Part shown: positions 34,801 to 46,974 of the stretch, in pieces
Layout: each line of letters starts with the position of its first letter
Position numbering within the stretch: position 1 is the stretch's first letter
Assembly: GCF_024166365.1 (NCBI RefSeq)
Contig: NC_064839.1
Coordinates: forward strand, 34,856,378-34,920,377
From: Elephas maximus indicus
Lineage: Eukaryota; Chordata; Mammalia; Proboscidea; Elephantidae
Length of the DNA stretch: 64,000 nucleotides
Direction: 5' to 3'
Translations under genes and position numbers: made by a program
Notes under the pieces: generated by a model
Database searches by the model: none
What the model was told of the DNA's origin: nothing
Seen by the model: the letters and a program-made list of their open reading frames with translations, nothing else

Positions 34801-36829
34801 ATTTTGGGAATAATGAAGGATTAAACTTTGACCTAGATACAATTGGAAATCATAGAAAATATAAATGAGTATAGACTGCAGATATGATTTTGTTCTGGAA
34901 AGGTAAATATGTTTAAATCAACATAATTATAAAGTACATTTTATTAAAGAAAAAATAAATAAATGAGATAATATATGTGTAACCCTACAAACATGAGGTA
35001 AAATATAACTAAAAAGCAATTTATCTTTGTCTAACTTTGTCCTTTAAATTTACTCTATGGGGCTACATTTTTCCTTGCCCTTGGGTAAAATTTAAAAGGT
35101 AAATGCCCTTATGACCCTTCTTCACCTCTTGGCCCAGCAGTAACTTTCAGCTTCTTTTAGCTGATGTCTTTTTGGTCCTCCAGGAGGCTTTCTTGGTCAG
35201 GCTCTAAAATGACCCCCTGCCAGCTCTCTTATGTCAGCAACAACCTCTTGTCCATTGCAAACACTCACTCATCCTCTGCCCTGACAATCTCTGGGCGTGC
35301 AGGCAGGTCCCAGCGCAGCTATTCTCCTTCCTGCACCGTGAGGCCATCTGGCCAGCCTGTCTCCTGCCATTTAGATTTCTCTGGCATGTTCACGTCAGTT
35401 CCAAAGGGTGTGTATGGAGCATTCGGAGTGGTTCCACTGAAATCCCTTTGCCTAAGCTTGAGGTGAGGGGCAGGCACCCTTCCCTCTCACCCTGAGAAGA
35501 AATTCACAGCACAAACTCCCCCGATATACCCACAGAATCCAGGCCATTGCATATGCCCACTAAATGGCAGCCACCTGGGCTTCTGATCCTGCCTCCCAGT
35601 GCCCACTGTGCCTTGCCTGTCCCTGTCCTAAGCAGTCCTAAGTTTCAAGTTCAGTCCCAAGTCCCTGTGACACAGAGAAATGCCAAATGAGAATTCCACT
35701 TCAAGCCCATCTCACCCAAATGTGCCTTTTTGACCTTTGCCAACTATGTTCAGGGAGAAGAAGCCCCCTCACCCCTATATTACAAAGATGGGTTGAGCTG
35801 GTGAGAAGAAGGGTGGCCAGGCCAGCCATGGAAACATGGTATAGCAGTGTCTCAAGCAGACATCAAACAACTCCCACACCGGCTTTCCTGTTGGAAATTT
35901 GGTCCCTTTAAGGACTTATCCTTGATTATGAGGCTCAGGGTGACAAAAGGGGTCCCAGGAGTTCCAGGCCTAGAGGCAGAATGAAAACCACACCCCAGGA
36001 GACAGGAGAGGAGGAGTCTAGCGTAAGGAAGGCAATGAGTGAGGTGGGAGAGGGAGGACCCTGAAGTCAAGAGTAATCTTAAGGAGAAGCCCAGGGCCCA
36101 AGGGTCAGTCTTGGGGAAGGGTCTGGGTCCTGTTTCTCAGAGTGGTCCAGGAGGAGACAGAAGGTCTGGGCAGACGAGGTAGCGCATAGGAACATCAATG
36201 CCAGCAAGCCTATTTCAGAGGATTAAATGGCAGGAGATAAATTTAAATATGAGTAATGGGGGCACGAAGGGGAAGTGAAGAGAAATAGAATATCTTAGCA
36301 ACACAAGGAAATGAGAAGAAAATGACTTTGCAGTGAAATGTCAAACTTCTGTGCCTGGAGGAGATATAATCTGGTCATTGCAGGCTCAGGGGAGAGGGGC
36401 AGTCTGTTGTTATTTCAAGCAAATTTTAATTCACTTTAATTTAATAGCGTATGGCCAAATACCTTTGTAGCAATGTCAGGGGGCAGGACTGGGAGTCAGA
36501 GAGTACCACCCCTGTTTAACTGGGGTGTTTCTTGTTTGTTATTATGTTTTACAAGGAGAAGGTATGATAATCGTCATTCATTTGTCCATCGGTTCCTTTA
36601 GGGAGTGAATGTAAAGCCTGAGGATTAAGAAGAGATAAGCCACAGCCACCACCACCATCCTCACCACCACCCACCGCCCCAGAGATCCTGGTCTGTTGAA
36701 GAGAGCGACAAGTGAACAGAAAGTTACAATGTAGGGCCATTACCCTGGACCTAACACTTGTTGATGCTCAATATAAGTTTGTGGAATGAGGGCATGATTG
36801 AAAGGGAGGTTCTAGGAAGGCACCAGAAA
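34801..36829. other. Intergenic DNA, no gene seen
   Basis: 34,800-35,110 is AT-rich. 36,640-36,680 is a (CCA)n-like stretch. A 100-codon plus frame at 35,164-35,466 has no domain and ends without a splice donor I would trust. Confidence 0.4.
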
Positions 36830-36990
36830 GGTGTAAACCTCAAGCTGGGTCTTGAAGGATGAATAAGAGTTCACCAGGTAGGCAAGTAAGTCAAGAGCAG
36901 TCCAGGTAGAAGGGACCATATGTGACAAAGTACAAGGAACCCCATGTGACAAGGCAGAAGGCACCACATGTATCAAGGTGGTGCTGATTA
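36830..36990 (-). mobile_element. Worn L2 fragment
   Basis: 'ctgggtcttgaaggatgaat' and 'agagcagtccaggtagaagg' resemble the reverse L2 3' region. It is short and diverged. Confidence 0.45.
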
Positions 36991-37136
36991 CAATTATGGA
37001 GATGGGGGAGATTGTCCAGGGAGAGAGGACAGAATGAGAAGAAAAGGGTAAGGAGGAGTCCCAGGATTGTGGACCCCAATGAGGAATAACACATACTCAG
37101 AAGGGCATACTCTGAAGACTCTCCAGTCTACCTAAA

Positions 37137-37365
37137 TCTTGCCTTTGCTGAAATCTCTACTCCAACCCAGATGCCAACTCATCCTTCAAGGCTCAATTCA
37201 GGCCTCACTTCCTCCAGAAAGATTTTCTGCCCTTCTCTGGCTGGGGTGGGTGCCCCTTCGCCCATGCAATTCTCCCAGGGCACCCTGTGCCACCCATCCT
37301 GTCACTGCCCACTCCCATGCCCATATTGAATTCGCTTGTCTGTATGCCTGCCCATCTCCTAATTG
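37137..37365 (+). mobile_element. L2 3' region
   Basis: 'catccttcaaggctcaattc', 'aggcctcacttcctccagaa' and 'agattttctgcccttctctg' are a forward L2 end. Confidence 0.75.
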
Positions 37366-37856
37366 AAGCTGTGATGCCTGACTCCAAAAATGCCTCAGCC
37401 ACTGGTGGCTCACTGGACTCTGGCCAGGTCATCCTGTCAATTGGACCCCACCTCAAGAAGGGACAAGGTCCATCTGGAGAAGAGGCTCTAGAAGCTTAGG
37501 TCTAAATCAAGCATTGCTAGGGGAGTCTGGCAGAGAAAGGTGTTTTGGTCCATACCACATCAAACTTTTGTGTTCTTTAGAGAAACTTTGGAAGTGCCCT
37601 GGGTGAGAACCCTTATTGAGTTCCCAGTACTCTGGTTGGAAGGGATGGATAGTTAAGGCTGTTGGCCTGGGCAACAAGGCCAGAGAAGCCTGGCCCCAGG
37701 GCAGAGAGGCCAGAATGGTTGGAGAAGCCTGAGGGGAGTGGCAGGGGTGCTGAGGCCGGACTCAGGCCAAAGACCAGCAGGACAAGGGCTGGATAAGCAA
37801 GACACCTGCCAGGTAGCACTACTGGTGGAACACGCTGCCCCAAGGGAAATGACTTA
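37366..37856. other. Intergenic DNA, no gene seen
   Basis: No repeat or exon is clear up to the RTE tail at 37,857. Confidence 0.4.
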
Positions 37857-38149
37857 CAACCAGAATGCTCCTTGGAAGCAAGGATGGTGAGACTACGTCT
37901 TACACACTTTGGACATGTTGTCAGGAGGGACTGTTCCCTGGAGAAGGACCTCATGTTTGGTAAAGTACGGGGTCAGTGAAAAAGAAGATGATCCTCATTG
38001 AGATGGATTGACACAATGGCTGCAACAACTGGCTCAAACATAACAACTATTGTGGGGGTGGCACAGGACTGGGCAGTGTTTCGTTCTGTGGTACATAAGG
38101 TCGCTACGAGTCGGAGTTGACTCGATGGCACCTAACAACTAACAACAAC
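37857..38149 (+). mobile_element. RTE LINE 3' end
   Basis: 'gctccttggaagcaaggatg', 'acactttggacatgttgtca', the SINE-like tail 'gtcgctacgagtcggagttg' and a (TAAC/AAC)n end are present. It keeps only the last 290 bp of the element. Confidence 0.9.
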
Positions 38150-39039
38150 ATCCCTCACTATTTCTCTGCTCTTCTTCCCTATCTTGTCCTTTGCTCATTT
38201 TGTCCACTTTTCTGTCTCCAAGCAAAGTCCTTGTTTAGCTGCAAGATGCCCTCCATTTTCATCTTGGAAGGCCTGGTGGGGTCAATCCCCCACACATGAC
38301 CAACCATGACCCAGGATCATTGGACATCCTTGTCTCAGGGAACAGAAGTGTTTGGGATAAGCCTTCCTTGGGTAGACATTTTTCATGACTCCAAACCCAT
38401 GAAGAGAGTAGGATAAAACAGGCCAGGCTGCAAGGTCAGAGCAAAGATGGGATGCTGGAGTGCTCCCTCACTGACAAACAATAAGACTTGATAAACAAAG
38501 GGGGCAAGTGACTGGGCTGAGGAGGGTCTCTCTGGGAGAGCCAGGTGACTTAACCTAAAGAAAGGTCTCCTGGCCATTGTTAATTGCAGGGACCACACAT
38601 TGCCTTCCAGGTGATACCACTTGGCTCTAGCCTGAATTACCACAGCTGGGAACAAGTGTCTGCAGAGCCCTTCAGCTTGGCCCAGGATGACAGGAGGACA
38701 CCAGGGAGGCTCTGTGAGAAAATCCAGGGTAGCAGGGCTCAGAGAGCTTGGGCTGCAAAGGAGTTCAGTGAACCTTCCTTGGACTGAAAAACATTGTTGG
38801 GGCTTATGGAGGCTCCAAGAAAAGTGGCATGACCTGAATGTGGTTGGCAGGGTCAGTAATGGTCAGTAAAGACTAAACCTTATCAGATCTCACCACAGGG
38901 TTCTGTGACAAGACCCTAGATGCTCACGACTCAATGTGTGGGTCTTGAGGGCTGAGTGTCCAGGTTTTTTTTTCCTTTTCCAACTGTCCTCCCCGGCCCC
39001 ATATTTCTAAGTAAGGAATTTCCACTAGGCTGAACTAGT
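38150..39039. other. Intergenic DNA, no gene seen
   Basis: No recognisable repeat or coding exon. Confidence 0.45.
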
Positions 39040-39435
39040 GAGAAACTATGGTACATCCATACAATGGAATACTACTTAACAATAAATGAATGAACTATTG
39101 ATACACACAACAACTTGGATGGAGTTTGAGGGCATTACGCTGACTGAAAAAAGCCAGTTTCAAAAGGTCACCTGCTGTACGATTCCACTTATATAACATT
39201 CTAGAAATGACAAAAGTATAGAGATAGAGAACAGATCAGGGGTTAGAGAAGGGGGGTGCAGGGAGGGTGTGATTATAAAGGAGGTGTGATTATAAAGGAG
39301 TAGCACAGGGGAGTTCCTTTGTGGTGATGAAACAGTTTTGTATCTTGAATGTGGTGGTAGTTATACAATTCTATGCATGCAATAAAGTATTATAGAATTA
39401 CACACAAAGTCATACCAAAAAAAAAAAAAAAACAC
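39040..39435 (+). mobile_element. L1 3' UTR end with poly(A)
   Basis: 'tggtacatccatacaatgga', 'gattccacttatataacatt', and an A-run at 39,418-39,432 mark an L1 end. A 20-bp unit 'gtgtgattataaaggag' is duplicated near 39,270. Confidence 0.8.
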
Positions 39436-39476
39436 CAGTATATGCAAAAACAAGTGAAATCCGAATAAGGTCTATG

Positions 39477-39993
39477 TTGTGTTGTTGTTAGGTGCCATCC
39501 TGTTGGTTCCGACTCATAGTTACCCTGTGCACAACAGAACAAAATATTGCCCAGTCCTGCACCGTCCTCACAATTGTTGCTATGCTTGAGCCCATTGTTG
39601 CAGCCACTGTGTGAATCCATCTCATTGAGGGTCTTCCTCTTTTTCACTGACCCTCTATTTTACCAAGCATGATGTCCTTCTCCAGGGACCAATCCCTCCT
39701 GACAACATGTCCAAAGTAGGGAAGACATGGTCTCGCCATCCTTGCTTCTGAGGAGCATTCTGGCTGCCCTTCTTCCAAGACAGACTTTGTTCTTTTGGCA
39801 GTTCGTGGTATATTCAATTTTCTTCACCAACACCACAATTCAAAGCCATCAATTCTTCTCTGGTCTTCCTTATTTATTGTCCAGTTTTCACATGCATGTG
39901 AGGCAATTGAAAACACCATGGCTTGGGTCAGGCACACATTAGTCCTCAAGGTGGCATCTTTCCTTTTCAACAATTGAAAGAGGTCTTTTGCAG
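39477..39993 (-). mobile_element. RTE LINE 3' end
   Basis: It begins with the (GTT)n-GTTAGGTGCC tail and reads the C-terminal RTE region in reverse ('cttgcttctgaggagcattc') to about 39,993, where similarity stops. Confidence 0.9.
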
Positions 39994-40489
39994 CCATTGT
40001 TCAACATTTTTGATCAACGATTTGGGGAAGTTGGGGTAGCCCAGATAGGCCATTGCATTTAGGTGTCCTTTTGAACCTTTTGCCTCGAAAAAAACCTGGT
40101 TCCTAAAAGCCACTTTTGGGTCAAACAATGGTCCAGATAAACTAGTAAGACCGTTTTTTTTGTTTGTTTGCTTTTGGCATTGTGCTCTTTAAAGAATTCA
40201 GTCAGTTTTGGGCAACAGAGTCCAAGGATCAGATTGGGAGCTATGTTTAGGATAAATCAGTCATTATTTTAATTATTTCTCAAGACAAAGCCTATGAAAA
40301 TCCTTCCTGGTCACAAATTTGTTTATCAGTTCTGTTTCCACCCTTTTCTCCATGACAATGCTGATAAGAATTGGTATAAGAATTTTTTAAGTTCTTCTCT
40401 AGAACATTTCTGATACTCTAGTCAAAATGTTACCCCAATTTGCAAATCATACATTCAGTAAACTTCAATATATTTCTGTTATTGGCTTA
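39994..40489. other. AT-rich intergenic DNA, no gene seen
   Basis: No clear repeat is seen before the L1 that begins near 40,490. Confidence 0.4.
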
Positions 40490-41646
40490 ATATGATTTTT
40501 GTTTTAATAATATATAAAGAACTCCTACAACTCAGCAACAAGACAAATAAACCAATTAAAAAATGGACAAAGGACTTAAATAGATTAAAAATATATATAT
40601 ATTTCTCCAAAAAAAGATATACAAATTGTCAATAAGCACATGAAAAGAGGCTTAATATCATTAGTCACTAGGGAAATATAAATCAAAACCACAATGAGAT
40701 ACTACTTCACACCCAATAGGATGCCTTTTACCAGAAAATAACAAGTGTTGTTCAGAATGTGGAGAAACTGGAAACCTCATGTGATGTTGGTGGGAATATA
40801 AAATGGTGCTGCCTGTGGAAAATAGTTTGGTGGTTCCTTAAAAAGTTAAACATAGAACAGCCATGTTGTTGAGTTGATTCCAACTCACAGTGACCCTATA
40901 GGTCAAAGTAGAACTGTCCCATAGGGTTTCTTAGGCAGAAATTTTTATAGGAGCAGATCACCAGGTCTTTTCTCCCATGGAGTGGCTGGCGGGTTTGAAC
41001 CACCCACCTTTCAGTTAGCAGTGGAGTGCTTAATTATTGTGCCATTAGGGCTCCTTAGAATTACCACATGACCGAGCAATTCCACTCCTAGGTAGGTATA
41101 TACCCAAAAGACTTGGAAGCAGGAATGCAAACAGAGACAGGTACACCAATATTTACTGCAGCACTATTCACAATAGCCAAAAAGCGGAAACAACCCAAGT
41201 GTCCATCAATAGATGGATAGATAAACAAAATGTGTTATAGCCTTACAATGAAATATTATTCAGCCATAAAGAGAAATGAAGTTCCGATACATGCTATGTA
41301 TGACATGGATGAACCTAAAAAAACACTATGCTAAGGGAAATAAGTCAGATACAAAAGGACAAATATTGTATGATCCCACTTATATAAAACATCTAGAATA
41401 GGCAAATGCACAGAGACAAAAGATTACGTTGTGTTTACCAGCAGTTGAGAGGAGTGGGGGATGGGGAGCTATTGCTTATGGGGTACTGAGTTTCTGTGTG
41501 AGATAATGAAAAACTTTTGGATATAGTAGTGATAGTTGCACAATACGGTGAATGTTATTAATGTCACTGAATTGTACACTTAAAAATGGTTAAAATGGAA
41601 AATTTTATGTTAGATACATTTTACCACAAATTGAAAAAAAAAAAAA
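40490..41646 (+). mobile_element. L1MA-like LINE 3' end, interrupted by an AfroSINE
   Basis: The end of ORF2 ('actcctacaactcagcaaca', 'aaaccacaatgagatactac') runs to 40,858. After the SINE it continues with 'gaattaccacatgaccgagc' through the 3' UTR to poly(A) at 41,633. Joining across the SINE restores the usual L1 order. No intact frame. Confidence 0.88.
40859..41056 (-). mobile_element. AfroSINE, long subtype, inside L1
   Basis: 'gttgagttgattccaactca', 'aaatttttataggagcagat' and 'gcttaattattgtgccatta' read an AfroSINE in reverse. Flanking ATAGAA/TTAGAA is a possible residual duplication. Confidence 0.88.
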
Positions 41647-41649
41647 AGA

Positions 41650-43384
41650 CTCAGGAGAAAATAAAACAATGCTGGCTTTGGAGACAGTAGATTACAATTC
41701 AAATGGTCCTCTTTTTAAAACTCTGTTTTAAAAACCTAGATTACAGATGACATCAGCCATGTTCCCACCAGAGGAGAAAGCTAAGTGGGTGAACCCTACC
41801 CACAGATACCTGGAGGCCTTTTTCTGACTCAGTGATAGGACACAGAACTCCTGGGTGCGGTGAGTCCCCAATATCCTTACCTAAACTCCCTAGTTTGGCT
41901 TAAGCTGCTTCTGGTTGGTTCCTGTCACCTGCAACTAGAGTCTTGACTAAACTCCTCTCCAGCCTCCTTATTTCCCCATCATGATAACTGAATTCTTTAC
42001 TTTCAGAAACAGGTTACAAACTTTTTAAAGCCAATTTCTTTTTAAATAAACAAATTACTTATAAACAAAGAAACAAAGATCACTTCAAACATTTGGCTAC
42101 CTCTGCCCTCACCACCAAGTCTGGTCAGAGCCTCTTTTCTCCACAGCCATAGGGGGGATCTGTGGCCCCAAACCCTAGTGCCCTAGACTGGCCTCTCATT
42201 TCTCCGATGGGTAAAAGTACTAGGAACAAGTCACTCATGGGAAAGCCTGGATAATGGACAAGGAGGCTCTGAGCCTGAGTTTGTCAGAGATATACTAGGA
42301 AAATGAGATATGGTTTAAGGAAATAAAAGGTTGCAAATGCACCCAAAGGAACCTGCTCCCTCTACTGGGAGACAGCCACTTCTGAAGATAATCATCCCCA
42401 AGCTAAAGATGGCAGGGCTATATGAGGAATGGGTCTTGAGTTACTGAGTCACCCCAGAGGAGTCTCCTCCATCCAGGATGCTTGGATTGAACAGGGACAA
42501 ACTGGCTTCGCTGAAAATCCCTAAAATTTTAAGACCTTACCAGTTCCAGGTGATTTCTCCTGAGTTCTTATGATTGAAATCTAGGTCTCTTAGTTGATAT
42601 CATTGGTGAGACCCTCCAGACCTCTAGCCCTACCTGCCTGCATTGACAAAACACAGCAAAAGCCTTTAGGGGAGGGAGGTGTCCCTGTGACCTTTGTGGG
42701 CCAGACCAGGCTTGCCTGAAGCAGAAGGAACCTAAATCTGGAGAATGAGACTCACTCAGGGATTTTGGCACAGGCAGGGTCCTCTACCAAGGCATGCACC
42801 CCCGTTATGCTCTGACATGCTAGTGTGCAGAGAATGGGTTCTGGCAAGGTACTGCTTTGATGCTCTAGGTTTGTTGCATGGCCTAGAGTGGCCAGAGCTC
42901 ACAGCCTGGTCTCTTCTGGCTGCATTCAGTCTATTCCACCTCCCCAAATACACTATTCAAGTAACATTACTTTGCAGAGCAAAGTTACAGAGCACTATTT
43001 TATAGAACCTGACTGGAAACATCTCCCCCAGCCCAACTGATGGACGTCCTGGTTACCAGGCACTTGTTTGCTTTAAAGACAGAACACTCCTCAGGATTCT
43101 ATACATTCACTTGTGGCCCACAGGATACTGACGACCACAGCTGTGGTGTCTTCTGGAGCCATGGAGGGCCTGCTGACTGCCACAAAAATGTCTTTCTAGT
43201 CAATTCTGGAGCAGGTGTGTGGTGTTCTGCTAGTGTTGTCTCTGTGCTTGAGACAAGACCCAGGTCTTTTTGGCTTTTCTTGAAAGATCCTGGTATGCAG
43301 TGCTATGGTTTTTATACTAAAGACCCGATATACTTCAGGGAGGGAAAAAGACCCAGCCAAAGAATTTTCTGCCCTGGTTGATGA
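41650..43384. other. Intergenic DNA, no gene seen
   Basis: No repeat is clear. Frames at 42,745-43,005 and 43,040-43,381 are open but lack domains and splice support. Confidence 0.4.
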
Positions 43385-43712
43385 GTATGTCCACGGAAGC
43401 AGCAGTCAAGAAATCAACTGATGGGTTACATTGGGCAAATCTGCTGCAAAGGACCTCTTTGGAGTTTTATAAAGCAAAGATGTCACTTTGATGACTAAGA
43501 TGGACCTAACCCAAGCCATGATGTTTTTAACTGCCTTGTATGCATCCAAAAGCTGGGCAATGGAAAAGGAAGGCAGAAGAAGTGATGCATTCGAATTGTG
43601 GTGTTGGCAAAGAATGCTGACTATACCATTGACTGTAAGAAGAAAGAACAAGTCAGCTTAGAAGGAATACAGCCAGAATGTTCCTTAGAAGCGAAGATGG
43701 TGAGACTGAGAC
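43385..43712 (+). mobile_element. RTE LINE C-terminal fragment, old
   Basis: 'cagcagtcaagaaatcaact', 'caaagatgtcactttgatga' and 'aatgttccttagaagcgaag' align by eye with the inner RTE at 17,680-17,995 but with more differences. An L1 inserted at its end. Confidence 0.85.
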
Positions 43713-43721
43713 TTTGGCTTG

Positions 43722-44490
43722 CTTTTTTTTAAATCATGCTTTAGGTGAAAATTTACAGAGCAAATTAGCTTCTCATTAAACAGTTAATAACTAAATAGTT
43801 TTGTGACATTGGTTGCCAACCTTGTGATATGTCAGCACTCTCCCCTTCTCCAGCGGGGTTCCCCTTTTCCATTTGTCCATTTTTCCTGTCCCTTCTTGCC
43901 TTCTTGCCTTCGCTTGCGGGCTGGTATGCCCATCAGACTCGTATACGTGATTGAACTATGAAGCACGTTTCTCACATGTGTTATTGTTGGCCTTATATAC
44001 CTGTCTCATCTTTGGCTAAAGGGTGAACCTCAGGAAACGGCGTATCATTGTACCATTTTGCATTCCCACCAGCAGTGCATTAAGAGTTCCAATCTCCCTG
44101 CAACTTCTCTTAACATTTGTTATTTTCTGTTTTTTTGATTCATGCCAGCAAAGTTGGAGTGAGATGGTATCTCATTGGAGTTTTGATCTGCATTTTTCTA
44201 ATGGCTAGTGATCCCAAGCATTTCCTCATGTGTCTGTCAACTGCCTGAAAGTTGTCTTTGGTGAAGTGTCTGTTCATATTCTTTGCCCATTTTTTAAATT
44301 GGATTATTTGTCTTTTTGTTGTGGAGGTGTTGGATTTTCCTATAGATTTTAGAGATCAGACCTTTGTCACATATGTCACAGCCAAAATTTTTTCCCCCAG
44401 TCTGTACGTTCTCCTTTGATGAAGTCTTTTGATGACCATATGTGTTTAATTTTTAGAAGATCCCATTTATCTATGAGAGACCAAGGAGCA
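43722..44490 (-). mobile_element. Lineage-specific L1, 3' UTR and ORF2 end
   Basis: A poly(T) start, then the reverse of the L1 3' UTR ('ggtgaaaatttacagagcaa') and the reverse ORF2 terminus ('cattcccaccagcagtgcat', 'gatggtatctcattggagtt'). It is truncated and disrupted by indels. Confidence 0.85.
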
Positions 44491-45271
44491 ATAGGGAATG
44501 TTGTGATGTATAGCCAACCTAAAGAAGTCCCTATCTTTACCCTCCCAAACGATATAAGGAACTTAGAACATTTTACATCAGCCCCTCCCCTGATTTCTTT
44601 CCACTGTTGACCTGTATTTTAGTTTTCACTTTCTTAAAAAATCCACAAGACATGATTGTGATTGTTTTATACAACTTTTACTTAGATTGACGCATACCTT
44701 TATTGCTCTCTGTGCTTAACGTTCCTTCAGCTATACCTGACCTTCCATGTGGAATCATTTTCCTTCTGTCTAAAGGAATCCAACTTTAATGAGGCCCTGT
44801 TGATGGTATTCTGATTGTTTTTCCAAAAATGCCTTTATTTTATCCTTACTCTTGAAGATATTATTCCAACTGTCTTCTGGCTTCTGATGTTGTGAGTTCC
44901 TCTTCCTGCTTTTAAGATCTCTGGCATTCTATAGTTTTACTATGGTGAATCTAAGTATACATTTCTTTTTATTTATCTGTTTGGGATGATGGTATTCCAG
45001 AATCTGTAAGAAAGTATTTTTCATCTGCTCTGAAAATTCTCAGCCTTATCTTTTTTCCTCTTCTTCTGGAATTCAGATTAGATATGTTATAGCATTAGGT
45101 ATGTATGTTATAGCTTTATATATTATAGTTTTTCATTTGTAAAAGTTCTATTTGGTTCTTATTCAATTCCGTTCAATAATATTTTTTAGACTCTTGCTCT
45201 TTATTCATATTTTCAACCTCTCCTTTAGTTTTTTAAAATAAAATTTGAAACATATGAGACATAGTGAAGGA

Positions 45272-45460
45272 GCACTGGTGGCACAGTGATTAACTGAAAG
45301 GTTGGTGGTTCAAATCCAATAGCCACTCCAAGGGAAAAAGATGTGGGAGTCTACTTCTGTAAAGATTACAGCTTTGGAAGCCTTATGTGGTGGTTCTACT
45401 CTGTCCTATAGGGTCGCTATGAGTTAGAATCGACTTGATGGCAATAGGTTTTTTTTTTTT
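45272..45460 (+). mobile_element. AfroSINE, long subtype
   Basis: 'ggtggcacagtgattaactg' (part of the head deleted), 'aaagatgtgggagtctactt' and tail 'gagttagaatcgacttgatg' with a T-rich end. Confidence 0.88.
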
Positions 45461-45767
45461 AATTAGGCATATTATTTTAAATTCTGTATCTGTATCCCTT
45501 GTATCTGAGCTGTTATTAATCTGATGGTGCTATTTTTTTCCTACTGTCTTTTATGGTACCTTGTTTTTTACGTGTTTTGTGACTGTAAGCTCATATCTTT
45601 CGTGATTTTTTTGAGGAAATCCTTTGAAGCCTGGCCTGAAAGTAGTTTTCTCCAGATACGATTTGTATTTGCTTCTGCCAAATGCCTGGAAACACTGTTA
45701 ACCTGGGACCAATTTAAACTAAATTCTCAGCTTGCAGCTTTTAAGGCCACCTAGGGACTGTGACGAA

Positions 45768-45985
45768 AACCCTGGTGGCATAGTGGTTAAGAGCTACAGC
45801 TGCTAAATGAGAGGTCCAAAAAAAAAAAACCAAATCTAGTGCCGTTGAGTCGATTCCAACTCATTGCGATGTCAGCAATTCTAATTCACCCGGCACTCCT
45901 TGGAAACTCTACGGGCCAGTTCTACTCCGTCCTATAGGGTCACTCTGAGTTAGAATCCACTTGACAGCAGCGGGTTTGGTTTGGC
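45768..45985 (+). mobile_element. AfroSINE split by a short reversed AfroSINE tail
   Basis: The plus SINE reads 'accctggtggcatagtggtt' to 45,816 and resumes at 45,871 with 'gtcagcaattctaattcacc'. Between them lies an A-run and 'aaatctagtgccgttgagtc', the reversed 3' tail of another AfroSINE, about 50 bp long. Confidence 0.88.
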
Positions 45986-46073
45986 TAGGGACCGTGAATT
46001 CAGGCTGCAAATCCACATGAGGCCCAACTTGTGGTTACAAATCCTCGGGAAGGGATTTTCTCTTTCTTCTACT

Positions 46074-46231
46074 TGTTGCCCTGGTAGCGTAGTGGTTAAA
46101 TGCTACAGCTGTTAACCAAAAGGTCAACAGTTTGAATCCACCAGGTGCTCCTTGGAAACTCTATGGGGCAGTTCTGCTCTGTCCTATAGGGTCTCTAGGA
46201 GTTGGAATTGACTCAACGGCAATGGGTTTAT
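46074..46231 (+). mobile_element. AfroSINE, short subtype
   Basis: 'gccctggtagcgtagtggtt', 'caccaggtgctccttggaaa' and 'gttggaattgactcaacggc'. Confidence 0.9.
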
Positions 46232-46442
46232 AGGTTCCACTCACTGCCAGGTTTTGAACCAGGCAATTTACCTTGTGGTCCCCACCAGGAAGATTTTAAT
46301 TTTTACCCTTGGAGTCCCAAGCTTTACTGGAGATGGAGGGGTCTCCAATTAGATCCCCTACTTTGGGTGGGTCCTGGGTTTTATCACCTGGCCCCTGTGC
46401 TTAGAGGCTTTGGAAAACAAAACTCAAATCTACCTAAGTTAT

Positions 46443-46974
46443 TGTCTTAGTCATCTAGTGCTACTATACCAGAAATACCACAGGTGAATGGCTTTAACAA
46501 AGGGAAATTTATTTTCTCACAGTCTAGTAGGCTAAAAGTCCAAATTCAGGGCATCAGCTCCAGAGGAAGGCTTTCTCCTTCTGTCGGCTCTGGAGCAAGG
46601 TCTTTCTCATCAATCTTCCCCTGGACTAGGAGCTTCTCTGCACAGAACCCCAGGTCCAAAGGACACACACTCTGCTCCTGGCACTGCTTTCTTGGTAGTA
46701 TGAGGTCCCCCCTCTCCGCTAGGTTCCCTTTCCTTTTTATCTCTTGAGAGATTTAAAAAAAAAAAAAAAAAGCTGGTGCTGGCCACATCCCAGGGAAACT
46801 CCCTCTACATTGGATCAAAGATGCGACCTGGGTAAGGGTGGTGTTAGAATCCCACCCTAATCCTCTTTAACACAAACTTACAATCACAAAATGGAGGACA
46901 ACCACACAACACTGGCAATCATGGCCTAACCAGGTTGACGCATATTTTGGGGGGACCACAATTCAATCCATTAG
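46443..46974 (-). mobile_element. MaLR-type solo LTR
   Basis: In reverse it runs from TGTCTTAGTCATCTAGTGC to 'ttcaatccattag' and mirrors the copy at 33,880. It has an A-run of about 18 at 46,754, an internal expansion. Confidence 0.85.

Larger units (their letters stand above)
44491..46440 (-). mobile_element. Old LINE-like sequence carrying younger SINEs
   Basis: Several blocks ('tagttttactatggtgaatc', 'gttctatttggttcttattc', 'gggaccaatttaaactaaat') look like an ancient L1M/HAL1-type element in reverse, broken by three AfroSINEs. Family assignment is uncertain. No coding potential. Confidence 0.4.
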
